Part shown: positions 1 through 7,807 of the stretch, one piece after another
How the letters are laid out: each line of letters opens with the position of its first letter
How positions within the stretch are numbered: position 1 is the stretch's first letter
From: Pustulibacterium marinum
GTDB taxonomy: Bacteria > Bacteroidota > Bacteroidia > Flavobacteriales > Flavobacteriaceae
Direction: 5' to 3'
DNA: 64,000 nt
NCBI RefSeq assembly: GCF_900116665.1
Contig: NZ_FPBK01000001.1
Coordinates: 642,112-706,111, forward strand
Program-made: the position numbers and the translations under genes
Notes under the pieces: model-generated
Seen by the model: only the letters and a program-made list of their open reading frames with translations
Databases searched by the model: none
What the model was told of the DNA's origin: nothing

Positions 1-109
1 ATTGAAAACCACTCAGTGACCTGCCTTGGTGTATGGTAGTAATGATTCGGCACTTCGGTACACTTTTCAATTCTTTACTTCGTAGTATTGAAAACCACTC
101 AGTGGCCTG
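1..109. repeat. Pair of 23-bp direct repeats
   Basis: The 23 bp at 1-23 recur at 87-109 with one difference (ATTGAAAACCACTCAGTG is common to both). The copies are 86 bp apart. Between them is AT-rich DNA without an open frame of note. The left copy touches the window edge, so a longer array may extend outside. Meaning unknown; it may be a decayed gene-end duplication or a small interspersed repeat. Confidence 0.5.
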
Positions 110-205
110 TTATGGCGAAGGCGTATTGGTGTTAAAACAACAGCCACTGACTTCCCCTCTTATCAATGGCTGTTGCACTTTTACTAACGGTTTATTTCTA
201 CATTT

Positions 206-817
206 CTAGTTAGTGAGGTAGTGTAGTGTTTTTTCGTAGGTGCTTTGTACTTCGGGGATGGAACGATCCCAGGAGTTGAGTTCGGCAGTGACGGCATCGT
301 TATCTAACTGGCGCAATTGATGCAGGGCCAGGGCCAGGGTTTGTTGCAGGTCATCATCGTCTAAGAAGCGTTTGCCTGCAATGAGTTGAATGGCGACTTC
401 GGGATATTTTCTAAAAAAGGAATCGTTGCGGGCATGGCTGATGCTGCGTATGGCAGCTTTGCATACGGTGGGTTCATCGCTTTGCAACCAATCTACCATA
501 ACGGGTAGGGCATGTGCATGGCCTACGGTGCTGCAATAATAATCAAAGGCGCGCACCAGGGCTTCCTGTACCCGTTGGCTGGTATCGGTACTTACTTCTT
601 GCCGAAGTACTTGTAAAGCTCGCGGGTTCTTTACAGCAATACGCCCCAGAAGGCATACGCCCAAACTGCGTATCTGTTCGTTTCGGTAGGTTAAAAATCC
701 ATAGGCATAGGCAAAACAATCGGCCGTTGTTTTGTGTTGAAACATGTCTTGTGCGGTCCCTTCAATGGGTTGATACCCCTGGACGCTGTTCTGTAGTTTT
801 GTGATGGTCGCTTTCAT
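206..817 (-). CDS. HEAT/ARM-repeat protein of unknown role
   Basis: This 203-residue protein is almost entirely helical by composition and shows degenerate HEAT/armadillo-type units, for example EQIRSLGVCLLGRIAVKNPR and RVQEALVRAFDYYC followed by EPTVCKAAIRSISHARND. The order of helices resembles the AlkD/DNA-alkylation-repair fold, but I cannot identify the catalytic Asp and Trp residues of that family with confidence, so no enzymatic role is assigned. No signal peptide or membrane segment is visible, so a cytosolic scaffold or binding protein is likely. It starts at an ATG and stands alone on the minus strand, with no close partner on either side. Its base composition is richer in G and C than the DUF2075 gene further on. 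An AlkD-like protein is the main alternative. Confidence 0.6.
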   Translation of the reverse strand: MKATITKLQNSVQGYQPIEGTAQDMFQHKTTADCFAYAYGFLTYRNEQIRSLGVCLLGRIAVKNPRALQVLRQEVSTDTSQRVQEALVRAFDYYCSTVGHAHALPVMVDWLQSDEPTVCKAAIRSISHARNDSFFRKYPEVAIQLIAGKRFLDDDDLQQTLALALHQLRQLDNDAVTAELNSWDRSIPEVQSTYEKTLHYLTN

Positions 818-2026
818 AAGGTTTTGTGTTTAGCATTTATACATCTTTTGCTATTACCTCTACTCTTTTAAAGGTACACCATAAACAACCGCCACAACCA
901 TCTCTCTCCACTTTTTTAAGTGATATCCCTAAGAAATAGGAAATTATAAAAACCACCTCATTTGTATTTCTAATTAGGCGTTTTTGTCCCTCTGAAAATT
1001 TCATTTTGACAAAAAAAATGTGAAACGCCACTCTGTGCAGAAGCTTAATTATAAGTAGGTTATCCTTTGAAAACTAACAAATATCATTGATTACAGTCAA
1101 AAGGAAACGTCAAAAATTAAGTAGGCGCATTTTGGGTATCGCTTTTAGCAACAAGGGTCACAAAAAATGGCAAAGTCGTAGTTTGGTCGATACCTTGTCG
1201 GTACTTTATCGTGGTTAGTACGTCGTTGCTCTGTGGATGCTCTGTAATTACTTCGGGGAATCGTCGGGGGATTCATAGGGAATCGTCGATGCCCGCTCGG
1301 GGTTTGGTCGATAGCTCCTCGGGTGATTGTCGTGAACGTGTCGTGGCAGCCTCGTGGAAACGTCGGCTTTTGTCGTGGAAGGGTCGTGGGAGTGTCGTGA
1401 ACTTGTCGTGGAGCGGTCGTGAACCGCGATGCTCAAAAAGCTCTTTACACCCTATTTTTTTACATCTTTTTCTTACGAAAAGACGTTGTTGCACTTTTTT
1501 AATGCTTCTTTACGTGTGTATATAAACACTGCCTTCTATTGTATTCCGGAACGTTGGCTGTTACCCCTTATTTGATTGTAAGATAGGGAATTGATTTGGG
1601 GTTTGCAAGGGGGAATTTGGTTATAGGTTGTTTAGTTTGAAGATTGAAATTGATGAAATCTTAATCTTTGCAGTTTAATGTTCTTGAAAAAAGTAGAAAT
1701 TAGAGTAACTACTATTTTAAATATTGTCTAGAAGTTTTTTATTCGTTCCCTGCTTCATGAGAATATTAGTCGAGAACTTTTACTATAATTTTATTAGTTG
1801 GTTTTTCTAAATACATTTCGTTTTAGTTTTTGCCTAGCACATTATATACCTTTAACATATAATGTATGCCTGTAACAGATTTTAAATATCCTTTAGTTTG
1901 ATTAAATGTAGAGATATTCCATTATTGTAACGTGTTGATAAATAGGTTTTCATGTCGTGTTTAAACTTGTTAAAGTCACTTGTGTTCCTATATTTTGAAC
2001 TGTATACCGTATAACACTGTTATTGT
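818..2026. other. Long gene-poor interval
   Basis: No convincing coding region is visible in about 1.2 kb. The open frames here (837-1031 minus; 1211-1525 plus; 1273-1494 minus) lack recognisable domains, and the last two are generated by the 11-bp array at 1171-1420. The right half (1540-2026) is AT-rich and contains a 9-bp perfect inverted repeat, ACATTATAT/ATATAATGT at 1839-1865 with a 9-base loop. The interval could be decayed mobile or accessory DNA, since it separates a lone HEAT protein from two nuclease genes. Confidence 0.5.
1171..1420. repeat. Degenerate 11-bp phased array (TCG motif)
   Basis: The triplet TCG recurs at 1176, 1187, 1198, 1209, then at 1253 and 1264, at 1286, 1297, 1308, 1319, 1330, 1341, 1352 and 1363, and at 1373, 1384, 1395, 1406 and 1417. 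Spacing is 11 bp within each run, with one 10-bp step (1363 to 1373). Weaker in-phase units (ACG at 1220, TCT at 1230 and 1241) bridge the gap. The best-preserved units at the right end read GTCGTGGA or GTCGTGAA plus three variable bases. Eleven is not a multiple of three, so the array does not encode a peptide repeat. It is more GC-rich than its surroundings. It may be an old minisatellite or a helically phased protein-binding array. Confidence 0.75.
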
Positions 2027-3994
2027 TTATTCTAATTCTGGTATTCCCAATTCTTTCAAATATTTATATGTACCATTATAAAATTCGCTTGGCCTTGTTT
2101 TATCAAAGTCGGAGCCTTCAGGGACAAAAATTACCATACCCTGACGTGCTCTTGTAAGTAAAACTCTGTATGTATTTTTTAAATAACTTTGATCAATCTC
2201 TTTTCTTATGTTTTGCCATTTAGTACCCTTAAAATTTTGATATTTCCAGGACAAATCATCTAAATGAAAATTTGCACCCCAAGCGACACAAGCCCAATCA
2301 ATCTCAAGACCTTGGATATCAAATTCAGTAGCAATATCCTCCATATAGTATGATGATCTAGTATCTTCATTATCGTTCAGAAACCAATTGGCTGCCTTTA
2401 TTTCGTTCTTGACATCAATTCCATAAGGTCTTAATCTTCGCGCGCCAGAAGAAGCAATTAATCCGTAGCGCTCCGTTCCTTTTGACATATTCTTTACCCA
2501 TTGTTTTGCTAACTCTAAATCACGGGTCAACATAATAGGATAATCAAACTTTATCTCTTGGTACAGTTCCTTTGCAGAATCCTTTTTTAAATCTAATAAA
2601 TCATGAATGAAATCTGAGAGTTTCTCCGAGCGAAATGACCTTACCGAAACGGCTAAATGTAAATCCGTTTGGATATTTGCGTTGATAGTTAACCAATCTT
2701 TTAGTTCAGTTTGTTTTAAATAATTTTCATTTTCAGTTATCAAATTTGAATAATGTATTTCCCATTCAGAATAATGTTCTTTTAATGCTATAATCCACTC
2801 TTCTAATCCTGCTTCTCCTGTATTAATTTCTTGGCCACCTCCAATCAAGCAGATTATTGTACACCAATCTTTATGACGATTCATTACATTAATTAGGAAT
2901 TCAGGTTCAGACATGTTAAAGTCCTCAATTCCTTTTTTTCTTTTCATAAATGAACTTGCTTGTTGCATTGTCCATGCTCGTTGAGCTTCATCAAATACAA
3001 CAACTTTTTCTATTGGAGCTTTTTCAGATAATAAATTATCGTCTCTGAAGTGATGAATATTTTGGATAAAAGCATTTGCTTTTATTGCTGCTTCTTTTTT
3101 TGTTTTATTTTCTCCGGTTTCTTTTGCTGTTTGGACTTCATTTCTAGTTAAAGCTTCTCTTAATACATCAACCAGAGGTCCATTTCCAGAAAGAAAAACC
3201 GCATGCTCGTTTTCGTCAGCATTCATTCGTTCATTTGCAATGTTTAATCCCGCAAGAGTTTTTCCGGCACCAGGAACTCCGGTAACAAAACAAATTGATT
3301 TAGCTTTTGAAGTTTTTGAATACTCTACAATTTCGTTTATACAAGTTGTAGTTTTTGAAAGATTTATTGCTCCCGAATCAGAACGAGTAATTTCTTTTAC
3401 ATCATGTCCTTTATACAGGGCTTGAGCAGCTTCAATAATAGTCGGGGTTGGTTTATAAATAGAGTTTTCCCAAGAAACTATATCAATTGATTTATTATTT
3501 TCAGTAATGAAAGAATTTATGACTTCTTGTAAATTTTTCTTATTCGATTTGGCAGCTGTTCTATGTTTAATAATTTCTTGTAATTCATTAATTATAGTTT
3601 CTGCATTTGTTGCAACAAGAATTGGAATCAATTTTATACAATGACTTCCTTCATGAAAATTCTTTAGATCAATTGTATAATCAATAACTTGTTCGATTGC
3701 ATATTTTGCGTACCAACCGTCACCAACTTTAAACTCTATGATAAATGCAGTGTCCTTTACGATGACGATATTATCAACTCTTTTTCCCATTCTTGGGATT
3801 GCAAACTCAAAATAGATTTGTCCTTCCAATCCATTTAATTGATCTTTAAGAATTTCAATTTGCTTTTTCCAGGCGTTAGTTTGCAACTCATCTAAACTTC
3901 TGTTGCTATGATTCATACTTAATTCTCCGATTATACTGGAAACTGAATCATTTAAAAATTGGTCTATCGTATTTGAGTAATATGCTCTTTTCAT
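2027..3994 (-). CDS. DUF2075 helicase with N-terminal PD-(D/E)xK-like nuclease domain
   Basis: Predicted 655-residue protein of the DUF2075/Schlafen-like helicase group. The N-terminal part looks like a PD-(D/E)xK nuclease core: Asp74 (KRVDNIVIV), then Glu87 and Lys89 (FIIEFKVGD). It is followed by a P-loop NTPase with Walker A GVPGAGKT (about 239-246), Walker B VVVFDEAQ (about 331-338) and a C-terminal helicase motif RVLLTRARQGM near residue 635. It should be a cytosolic ATP-dependent nuclease-helicase acting on DNA or RNA. I chose the ATG at 3994 (MKRAYYSN) because it matches the usual family start; an in-frame TTG 42 bases upstream would add 14 residues. It lies next to an HNH endonuclease gene on the same strand and is clearly more AT-rich than that neighbour, which suggests acquisition. 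Similar fusions occur in defence islands; a role in phage defence is an inference. Confidence 0.8.
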   Translation of the reverse strand: MKRAYYSNTIDQFLNDSVSSIIGELSMNHSNRSLDELQTNAWKKQIEILKDQLNGLEGQIYFEFAIPRMGKRVDNIVIVKDTAFIIEFKVGDGWYAKYAIEQVIDYTIDLKNFHEGSHCIKLIPILVATNAETIINELQEIIKHRTAAKSNKKNLQEVINSFITENNKSIDIVSWENSIYKPTPTIIEAAQALYKGHDVKEITRSDSGAINLSKTTTCINEIVEYSKTSKAKSICFVTGVPGAGKTLAGLNIANERMNADENEHAVFLSGNGPLVDVLREALTRNEVQTAKETGENKTKKEAAIKANAFIQNIHHFRDDNLLSEKAPIEKVVVFDEAQRAWTMQQASSFMKRKKGIEDFNMSEPEFLINVMNRHKDWCTIICLIGGGQEINTGEAGLEEWIIALKEHYSEWEIHYSNLITENENYLKQTELKDWLTINANIQTDLHLAVSVRSFRSEKLSDFIHDLLDLKKDSAKELYQEIKFDYPIMLTRDLELAKQWVKNMSKGTERYGLIASSGARRLRPYGIDVKNEIKAANWFLNDNEDTRSSYYMEDIATEFDIQGLEIDWACVAWGANFHLDDLSWKYQNFKGTKWQNIRKEIDQSYLKNTYRVLLTRARQGMVIFVPEGSDFDKTRPSEFYNGTYKYLKELGIPELE

Positions 3995-4135
3995 TTCATT
4001 TTCTTTTGTGTCAATAAGATTCTTGGCATTAGACAAAACCTGTTATAATGGAGATATACTAATGATATTGTGTGCTATTTTTGTCATAAGAGGAATTTCT
4101 AATAATCTTATTTTTCCTATAAATCACTTAGTTTA

Positions 4136-5128
4136 TTATCGTTTCCCTTTTACAAATACTTGCGAACGATGCCATGCAAATGCAGCTTGTGATGGATGGT
4201 AGGCGGGTTCTTTGGGTAGCAAGAGTTCTGCCCCTTGGAATTGCGAAATGGCATATACCGAGGGTTGTTCGGTAACTACTGGTGAAACTATGACGCGGTA
4301 ATCGTCATCTACCCCAATCAACCCACGGTCAAACGCGCGGTGTAAGGTGGGCGATAGTGAAAAACCATTCGTCACGGTATCGTCTAAAGAGGTCTTAAAG
4401 GGTATGATATGGCAGGCGTCTACCATTTGTATGGGCAAGCCTGTTTGCACCTGCATGCCCGAAATGCAACACCGGTGTTGGTAGAGTTTTGGAATGGTTT
4501 TTTTAAATACATCGCTGCGTACATAGCGTTCTATTTGATAAATTTCTTTGGAGGGCTTTTCCTGAAACCATTTCATTTTGGTTTGATAGGTTTCCGCAGG
4601 CTCTTGTAACATTTCGTCAGCTAGTTGAGTATAGCGTTTTTCCAAACCTTCTGCATCATAGGCTTGTTTGGTGGCTGGGAAATAGGTAGCCAGTAATACT
4701 TCTGTTAGATAAGCTGCATGTACTGGGTTTGTGAGTAGTTGAAACAGGTCTGGGGCTAGCTCTGCATAGCGTACTTCTTCTTCGAGCATTTTGAAGCTTT
4801 TGATACTTCGGGAAGTGGTGGTGAGTTTATCCAATCCATTCCAAGTGACCAAATTCCAAAAGTCTCCTTTTTCGTTCTTTAAATGGAAAAAGGGCAATGA
4901 GAATGTGGGAATATGTGCTGTGATGACCAAAGCCTCCCAATTAGTTTGAAAAGCCGTGACCAACTCTGGACTCACATATACTTTTGGACTGCGGATGCTG
5001 CCATTTTGGATCAATTGAATGACCGAAAGCAATAGTACCGGTTTGTGGGGTGCTTTTCCTAATCCTTTGCTGTAACCTTGTTTTAGGGTCTGAAAGTATT
5101 TGGTGTATTTGGCTAGTTGTTGGTTCAA
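4136..5128 (-). CDS. HNH endonuclease, restriction-enzyme-like
   Basis: This protein has a C-terminal HNH nuclease domain of the HNH_2 type. Visible motifs are CCISG (220-224), DACHIIPF with the first His (240), the Asn of TNGFSLSP (254) and LHRAFDRG with the second His (263). The N-terminal 200 residues carry the APHKPVLLLSVIQLI helix typical of stand-alone HNH proteins annotated as putative restriction endonucleases. No ATG is available near the start. The TTG at 5128 gives a 330-residue protein beginning as homologues usually do; a GTG at 5170 would add MRFCCIFRHYYNET, which looks unlike family N-termini. The gene sits 141 bases upstream of the DUF2075 gene on the same strand. No methyltransferase is nearby, so it may cut modified DNA or act with its neighbour; both ideas are inferred. 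Confidence 0.8.
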   Translation of the reverse strand: MNQQLAKYTKYFQTLKQGYSKGLGKAPHKPVLLLSVIQLIQNGSIRSPKVYVSPELVTAFQTNWEALVITAHIPTFSLPFFHLKNEKGDFWNLVTWNGLDKLTTTSRSIKSFKMLEEEVRYAELAPDLFQLLTNPVHAAYLTEVLLATYFPATKQAYDAEGLEKRYTQLADEMLQEPAETYQTKMKWFQEKPSKEIYQIERYVRSDVFKKTIPKLYQHRCCISGMQVQTGLPIQMVDACHIIPFKTSLDDTVTNGFSLSPTLHRAFDRGLIGVDDDYRVIVSPVVTEQPSVYAISQFQGAELLLPKEPAYHPSQAAFAWHRSQVFVKGKR

Positions 5129-5170
5129 AGTTTCGTTGTAGTAGTGCCTAAATATACAACAAAACCTCAC

Positions 5171-5611
5171 ATCATATCATAAAACAGTTGTAATTCAAGG
5201 CGGCGTATTTCTTTTTTTTGTCATTACATGCTTTCTGTGTCTCTTTTTTTAAAAAATATAATTAACTGATTATTAGCTGATTAATTTATGTAAAACCACT
5301 ATACATAACACTTCCATTACAGTTGCGGACACTTGTGTTTTGGTAAAGTGTTGTTTTACTGTATTTTAGTTAAAATAAAGCGGACACTTGTGTTGTTTTC
5401 TGTTAGTGTTCTGTGTTCATCCTGTAAGCTTTCTGTAAGCAATCCCTATGCTTTCTCTTAGTTGGCTCTTAGGTTTTCTAAGTATGGTCTGTGCATGCTT
5501 TTACCAAGGTTCTGTCTACCTTCCTTCAACCTTCTTTTGATCTTTTGGTAGTGCCTGTAACTTTTGGGTTATTGCTGTACGTAGAAAGCTGATAACATTC
5601 AACTAAAACCG
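5171..5611. other. Gene-free interval upstream of era
   Basis: About 440 bp without a coding region. It is AT-rich on the left and carries a perfect 15-bp direct repeat (see 5325-5394). It probably marks the junction between the nuclease genes and the conserved era region. Confidence 0.5.
5325..5394. repeat. Perfect 15-bp direct repeats
   Basis: GCGGACACTTGTGTT occurs at 5325-5339 and again, unchanged, at 5380-5394, 55 bp apart. Short direct repeats close to one end are seen in the multi-site termini of some insertion sequences such as the IS21 family, so this could be the remnant of an element end. No transposase or matching second end is visible in the window. Confidence 0.5.
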
Positions 5612-5619
5612 TATCTTTG
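5612..5619 (+). promoter_or_regulatory. Bacteroidota -7 promoter element for era
   Basis: TATCTTTG matches the -7 consensus TAnnTTTG and ends 17 bases before the era ATG. No clear -33 element was found at the expected spacing. Confidence 0.5.
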
Positions 5620-5636
5620 CCCCAAAGCAATTACAT

Positions 5637-6521
5637 ATGAGTCATAAAGCAGGATTTGTAAACATCATAGGAAACCCAAACGTGGGGAAATCTACCTTGA
5701 TGAATGCCTTTATAGGCGAGAAGTTGAGCATTATTACTTCCAAAGCACAAACTACCCGCCACCGTATTTTGGGGATTGTGAATGGAGACGATTTTCAGGT
5801 GGTATTGTCTGATACTCCGGGAATCATTAAACCTGCCTATGAGCTGCAATCTTCTATGATGGACTTTGTAAAGAGTGCTTTTGAAGATGCCGATGTGTTG
5901 CTATACATGGTGGAGATAGGCGAGAAGGAACTGAAAGATGAGGCTTTTTTCAAAAAGATCAACAAGGCTAAGATTCCTGTATTGCTGTTATTGAATAAGA
6001 TAGATACCACTTCGCAGGAACAATTGGAGGAGCAAATGCTTTATTGGAAAGAAAAAGTACCGAAAGCAGAAGTATATCCTATTTCGGCATTGGAGAACTT
6101 TAATGTTCCGGAAGTGTTTGATCGTATTTTATCGTTGTTACCAGCTTCGCCTCCCTTTTACCCAAAAGATCAGCTAACGGATAAGCCAGAGCGTTTTTTT
6201 GTGAATGAAAACATTCGCGAAAAGATTTTGGTGAACTACAAGAAGGAAATTCCGTATGCGGTAGAAGTAGATACTGAGGAGTTTTTTGAGAGTGAAGAGA
6301 TCATTCGTATTCGTTCTGTGATCATGGTAGAGCGTGAAACTCAAAAGGGAATCATTATTGGTCATAAAGGAGAAGCGATTAAGCGTGTAGGGATGCAAGC
6401 GCGTGCTGACCTGGAGAAATTCTTTGGTAAACAAATACATATTGAGCTTTATGTAAAAGTGAATAAAGATTGGCGTAGCAATGCAAATCAGCTTAAGCGT
6501 TTTGGGTACAATCAGAAGTAA
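5637..6521 (+). CDS. era: GTPase Era
   Basis: This 294-residue GTPase binds the 3' end of 16S rRNA and helps mature the small ribosomal subunit. The GTPase domain shows G1 GNPNVGKS (12-19), G3 DTPG (59-62) and G4 NKID (120-123). The C-terminal third is a KH RNA-binding domain with the GHKGEAIKRVG loop. Length is normal for the family. The ATG follows a good -7 promoter element at 5612-5619. The gene stands alone: accessory nuclease genes lie on its left and a repeat-filled region on its right. The second ribosome-assembly GTPase, Der, is 2.9 kb downstream on the same strand. Confidence 0.97.
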   Translation: MSHKAGFVNIIGNPNVGKSTLMNAFIGEKLSIITSKAQTTRHRILGIVNGDDFQVVLSDTPGIIKPAYELQSSMMDFVKSAFEDADVLLYMVEIGEKELKDEAFFKKINKAKIPVLLLLNKIDTTSQEQLEEQMLYWKEKVPKAEVYPISALENFNVPEVFDRILSLLPASPPFYPKDQLTDKPERFFVNENIREKILVNYKKEIPYAVEVDTEEFFESEEIIRIRSVIMVERETQKGIIIGHKGEAIKRVGMQARADLEKFFGKQIHIELYVKVNKDWRSNANQLKRFGYNQK

Positions 6522-6546
6522 GTTTGAAGTGTTTTGAATTATTCAA

Positions 6547-6983
6547 CAGCTTCGACTCCGCTCAGCCTGACACCGGGTTTTTAGTTATAATTGGCTTCGA
6601 TTACTTCGTAAGGTATCTTCGATTAAAATGTATTTTACTCTCGATAATGCTCAGCCTGACACCGGGATTTTAGTAGTTATGGGGCTTCGACTCCGCTCAG
6701 CCTGACACCGAGATTTTAATTATGATTGGCTTCGGTTACTTCGTAATGTATCTTCGATTAAAATGTATTTTACTCTCGATAATGCTCAGCCTGACATGGT
6801 GGTAGAGGTATGATTTTTCGTTGTGATTGGCTTCGACTCCGCTCAGCCTGACACTGGGTTTTTCGTTGTTGAGCAGCTTCGACTCCGCTCAGCCTGACAC
6901 TGGGTTTTTAGTTGTTATTGGGCTTCGACTCTGCTCAGCCTGACATGGTAGAATATATTGTCAGTTCGAGCGTAGTCGAGAAC
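6547..6983. repeat. Left block of interspersed palindromic repeats
   Basis: Five short forward copies of a 23-bp core beginning CTTCGACTCCGCTCAG and ending CTGACA lie at 6550-6572, 6685-6707, 6831-6853, 6877-6899 and 6923-6945. Two long 67-bp variants, which share the core's ends but carry about 44 extra bases inside, lie at 6595-6661 and 6730-6796. A single inverted copy at 6959-6981 ends the block, so the last pair can fold into a hairpin of roughly 20 imperfect pairs. Spacers often read ACCGGGTTTTTAGTT. Copies are dispersed rather than strictly tandem. The pattern resembles REP/REPIN repeats. Confidence 0.85.
6923..6981. repeat. REPIN-like inverted pair, left
   Basis: A forward core copy (6923-6945) and an inverted copy (6959-6981) are separated by 13 bases. 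The right half of this pair, with flanking bases 6941-6983, is repeated at 7691-7733 with a single base change (A/G in GAATRTATTG), exactly 750 bp away. Confidence 0.75.
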
Positions 6984-7056
6984 AAAACTTTTAATTGACT
7001 CGTGTTGTATAATTTATAATGAATATATTTTTAGTACCTTAAGCTGAAAATGAGCG

Positions 7057-7389
7057 ATGAAATTCTATAACGTTTACATACTACTCTGTGCGGATGGCTC
7101 TTATTATACGGGAATCACCTCTGATGTAGAAAAACGTTTGATAGATCATAACTCAGGAAGAAAGCCAAATGCTTATACTTATAATAGAAGACCTGTGGAG
7201 CTTGTTTGGAGTCAATCCTTTACAGAACCTGTACAAGCTATACTATTTGAGAAGAAAATAAAGAAGTGGAGTAGAGCAAAGAAAGAGGCCTTGATTAATG
7301 GTGCTTATGAAATGCTTTCAGAACTTTCCGAATGCAAAAATATCTCACATTATATGAATCATATCGGCCATAAGAAAAAGGATGGTTAA
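7057..7389 (+). CDS. GIY-YIG nuclease family protein
   Basis: This 110-residue protein is a single GIY-YIG domain of the short UPF0213/UvrC-N type. The motif pair is VYILL (6-10) and YYTGIT (16-21); the likely catalytic Arg27 (VEKRLIDHN) and Glu65 (ILFEKKIKKWSR) are present. The C-terminus, KKEALINGAY plus a short tail, is typical of Bacteroidota members. It would act as a small cytosolic endonuclease or DNA-binding protein. It has no operon partner; palindromic repeats lie on both sides (6547-6983 and 7431-7733), and the flanking ends form a 43-bp direct repeat 750 bp apart. This setting recalls the relation between RAYT transposases and REP elements, although the enzyme family differs; a role in repeat mobility is inferred. 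Confidence 0.9.
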   Translation: MKFYNVYILLCADGSYYTGITSDVEKRLIDHNSGRKPNAYTYNRRPVELVWSQSFTEPVQAILFEKKIKKWSRAKKEALINGAYEMLSELSECKNISHYMNHIGHKKKDG

Positions 7390-7430
7390 TGGAGTTGAGA
7401 GGTTTAAGATTGGTATTTGAACTATTAAAT

Positions 7431-7733
7431 GGCTTCGACTCTGCTCTGCTTGACATGGTGGTATAATTTTGATTTTTAGTTGTTTAGTAGCTTCGACTCT
7501 GCTCAGCCTGACACCGGGATTTTAGTTATGATTGGCTTCGGTTACTTCGTAAGGTATCTTCGATTAAAATGTATTTTACTCTCGATAATGCTCAGCGTGA
7601 CACTGGGATTTTAGTAGTTATGGGGCTTCGACTCCGCTCAGCCTGACATAGTGGTAGAGGTATATCTTTTACTCTCGATAATACTCAGCCTGACATGGTA
7701 GAATGTATTGTCAGTTCGAGCGTAGTCGAGAAC
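7431..7733. repeat. Right block of interspersed palindromic repeats
   Basis: The same repeat family as at 6547-6983. Short copies are at 7433-7455 (diverged), 7491-7513 and 7626-7648. A long 67-bp variant is at 7536-7602, and a truncated long variant at 7672-7695. The block ends, like the left one, in an inverted copy (7709-7731), which can pair with 7672-7695. The terminator at 7765-7784 follows. No coding region is present from 7390 to 7807. Confidence 0.85.
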
Positions 7734-7764
7734 CTTTAGATTTCTACATAAAATACATAAAAAA

Positions 7765-7784
7765 AGCCCGGTATGTACCGGGCT
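7765..7784 (-). terminator. Rho-independent terminator of the SYLF gene
   Basis: The hairpin AGCCCGGTATGTACCGGGCT has T-runs on both strands. It lies 23 bases beyond the end of the minus-strand SYLF-domain gene. Confidence 0.9.
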
Positions 7785-7807
7785 TTTTTTATAAATCAAC
7801 TATGGAC

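Noticed and set aside
837-1031. Minus-strand open frame of 64 codons
   Set aside because: No recognisable domain or promoter, odd Cys/Gly content at its end, and placed in otherwise empty DNA. It is more likely chance than a gene.
1211-1525. Open frames across the 11-bp array on both strands
   Set aside because: The repeated residues (for example RPLHDK and RPFHDK) follow from the array; an 11-bp period shifts frame each unit, so no stable peptide repeat is encoded.
6547-7733. Possible CRISPR array
   Set aside because: Repeat copies are unequally spaced, occur in two lengths and both orientations, and the spacers are related to one another; no cas gene is near.
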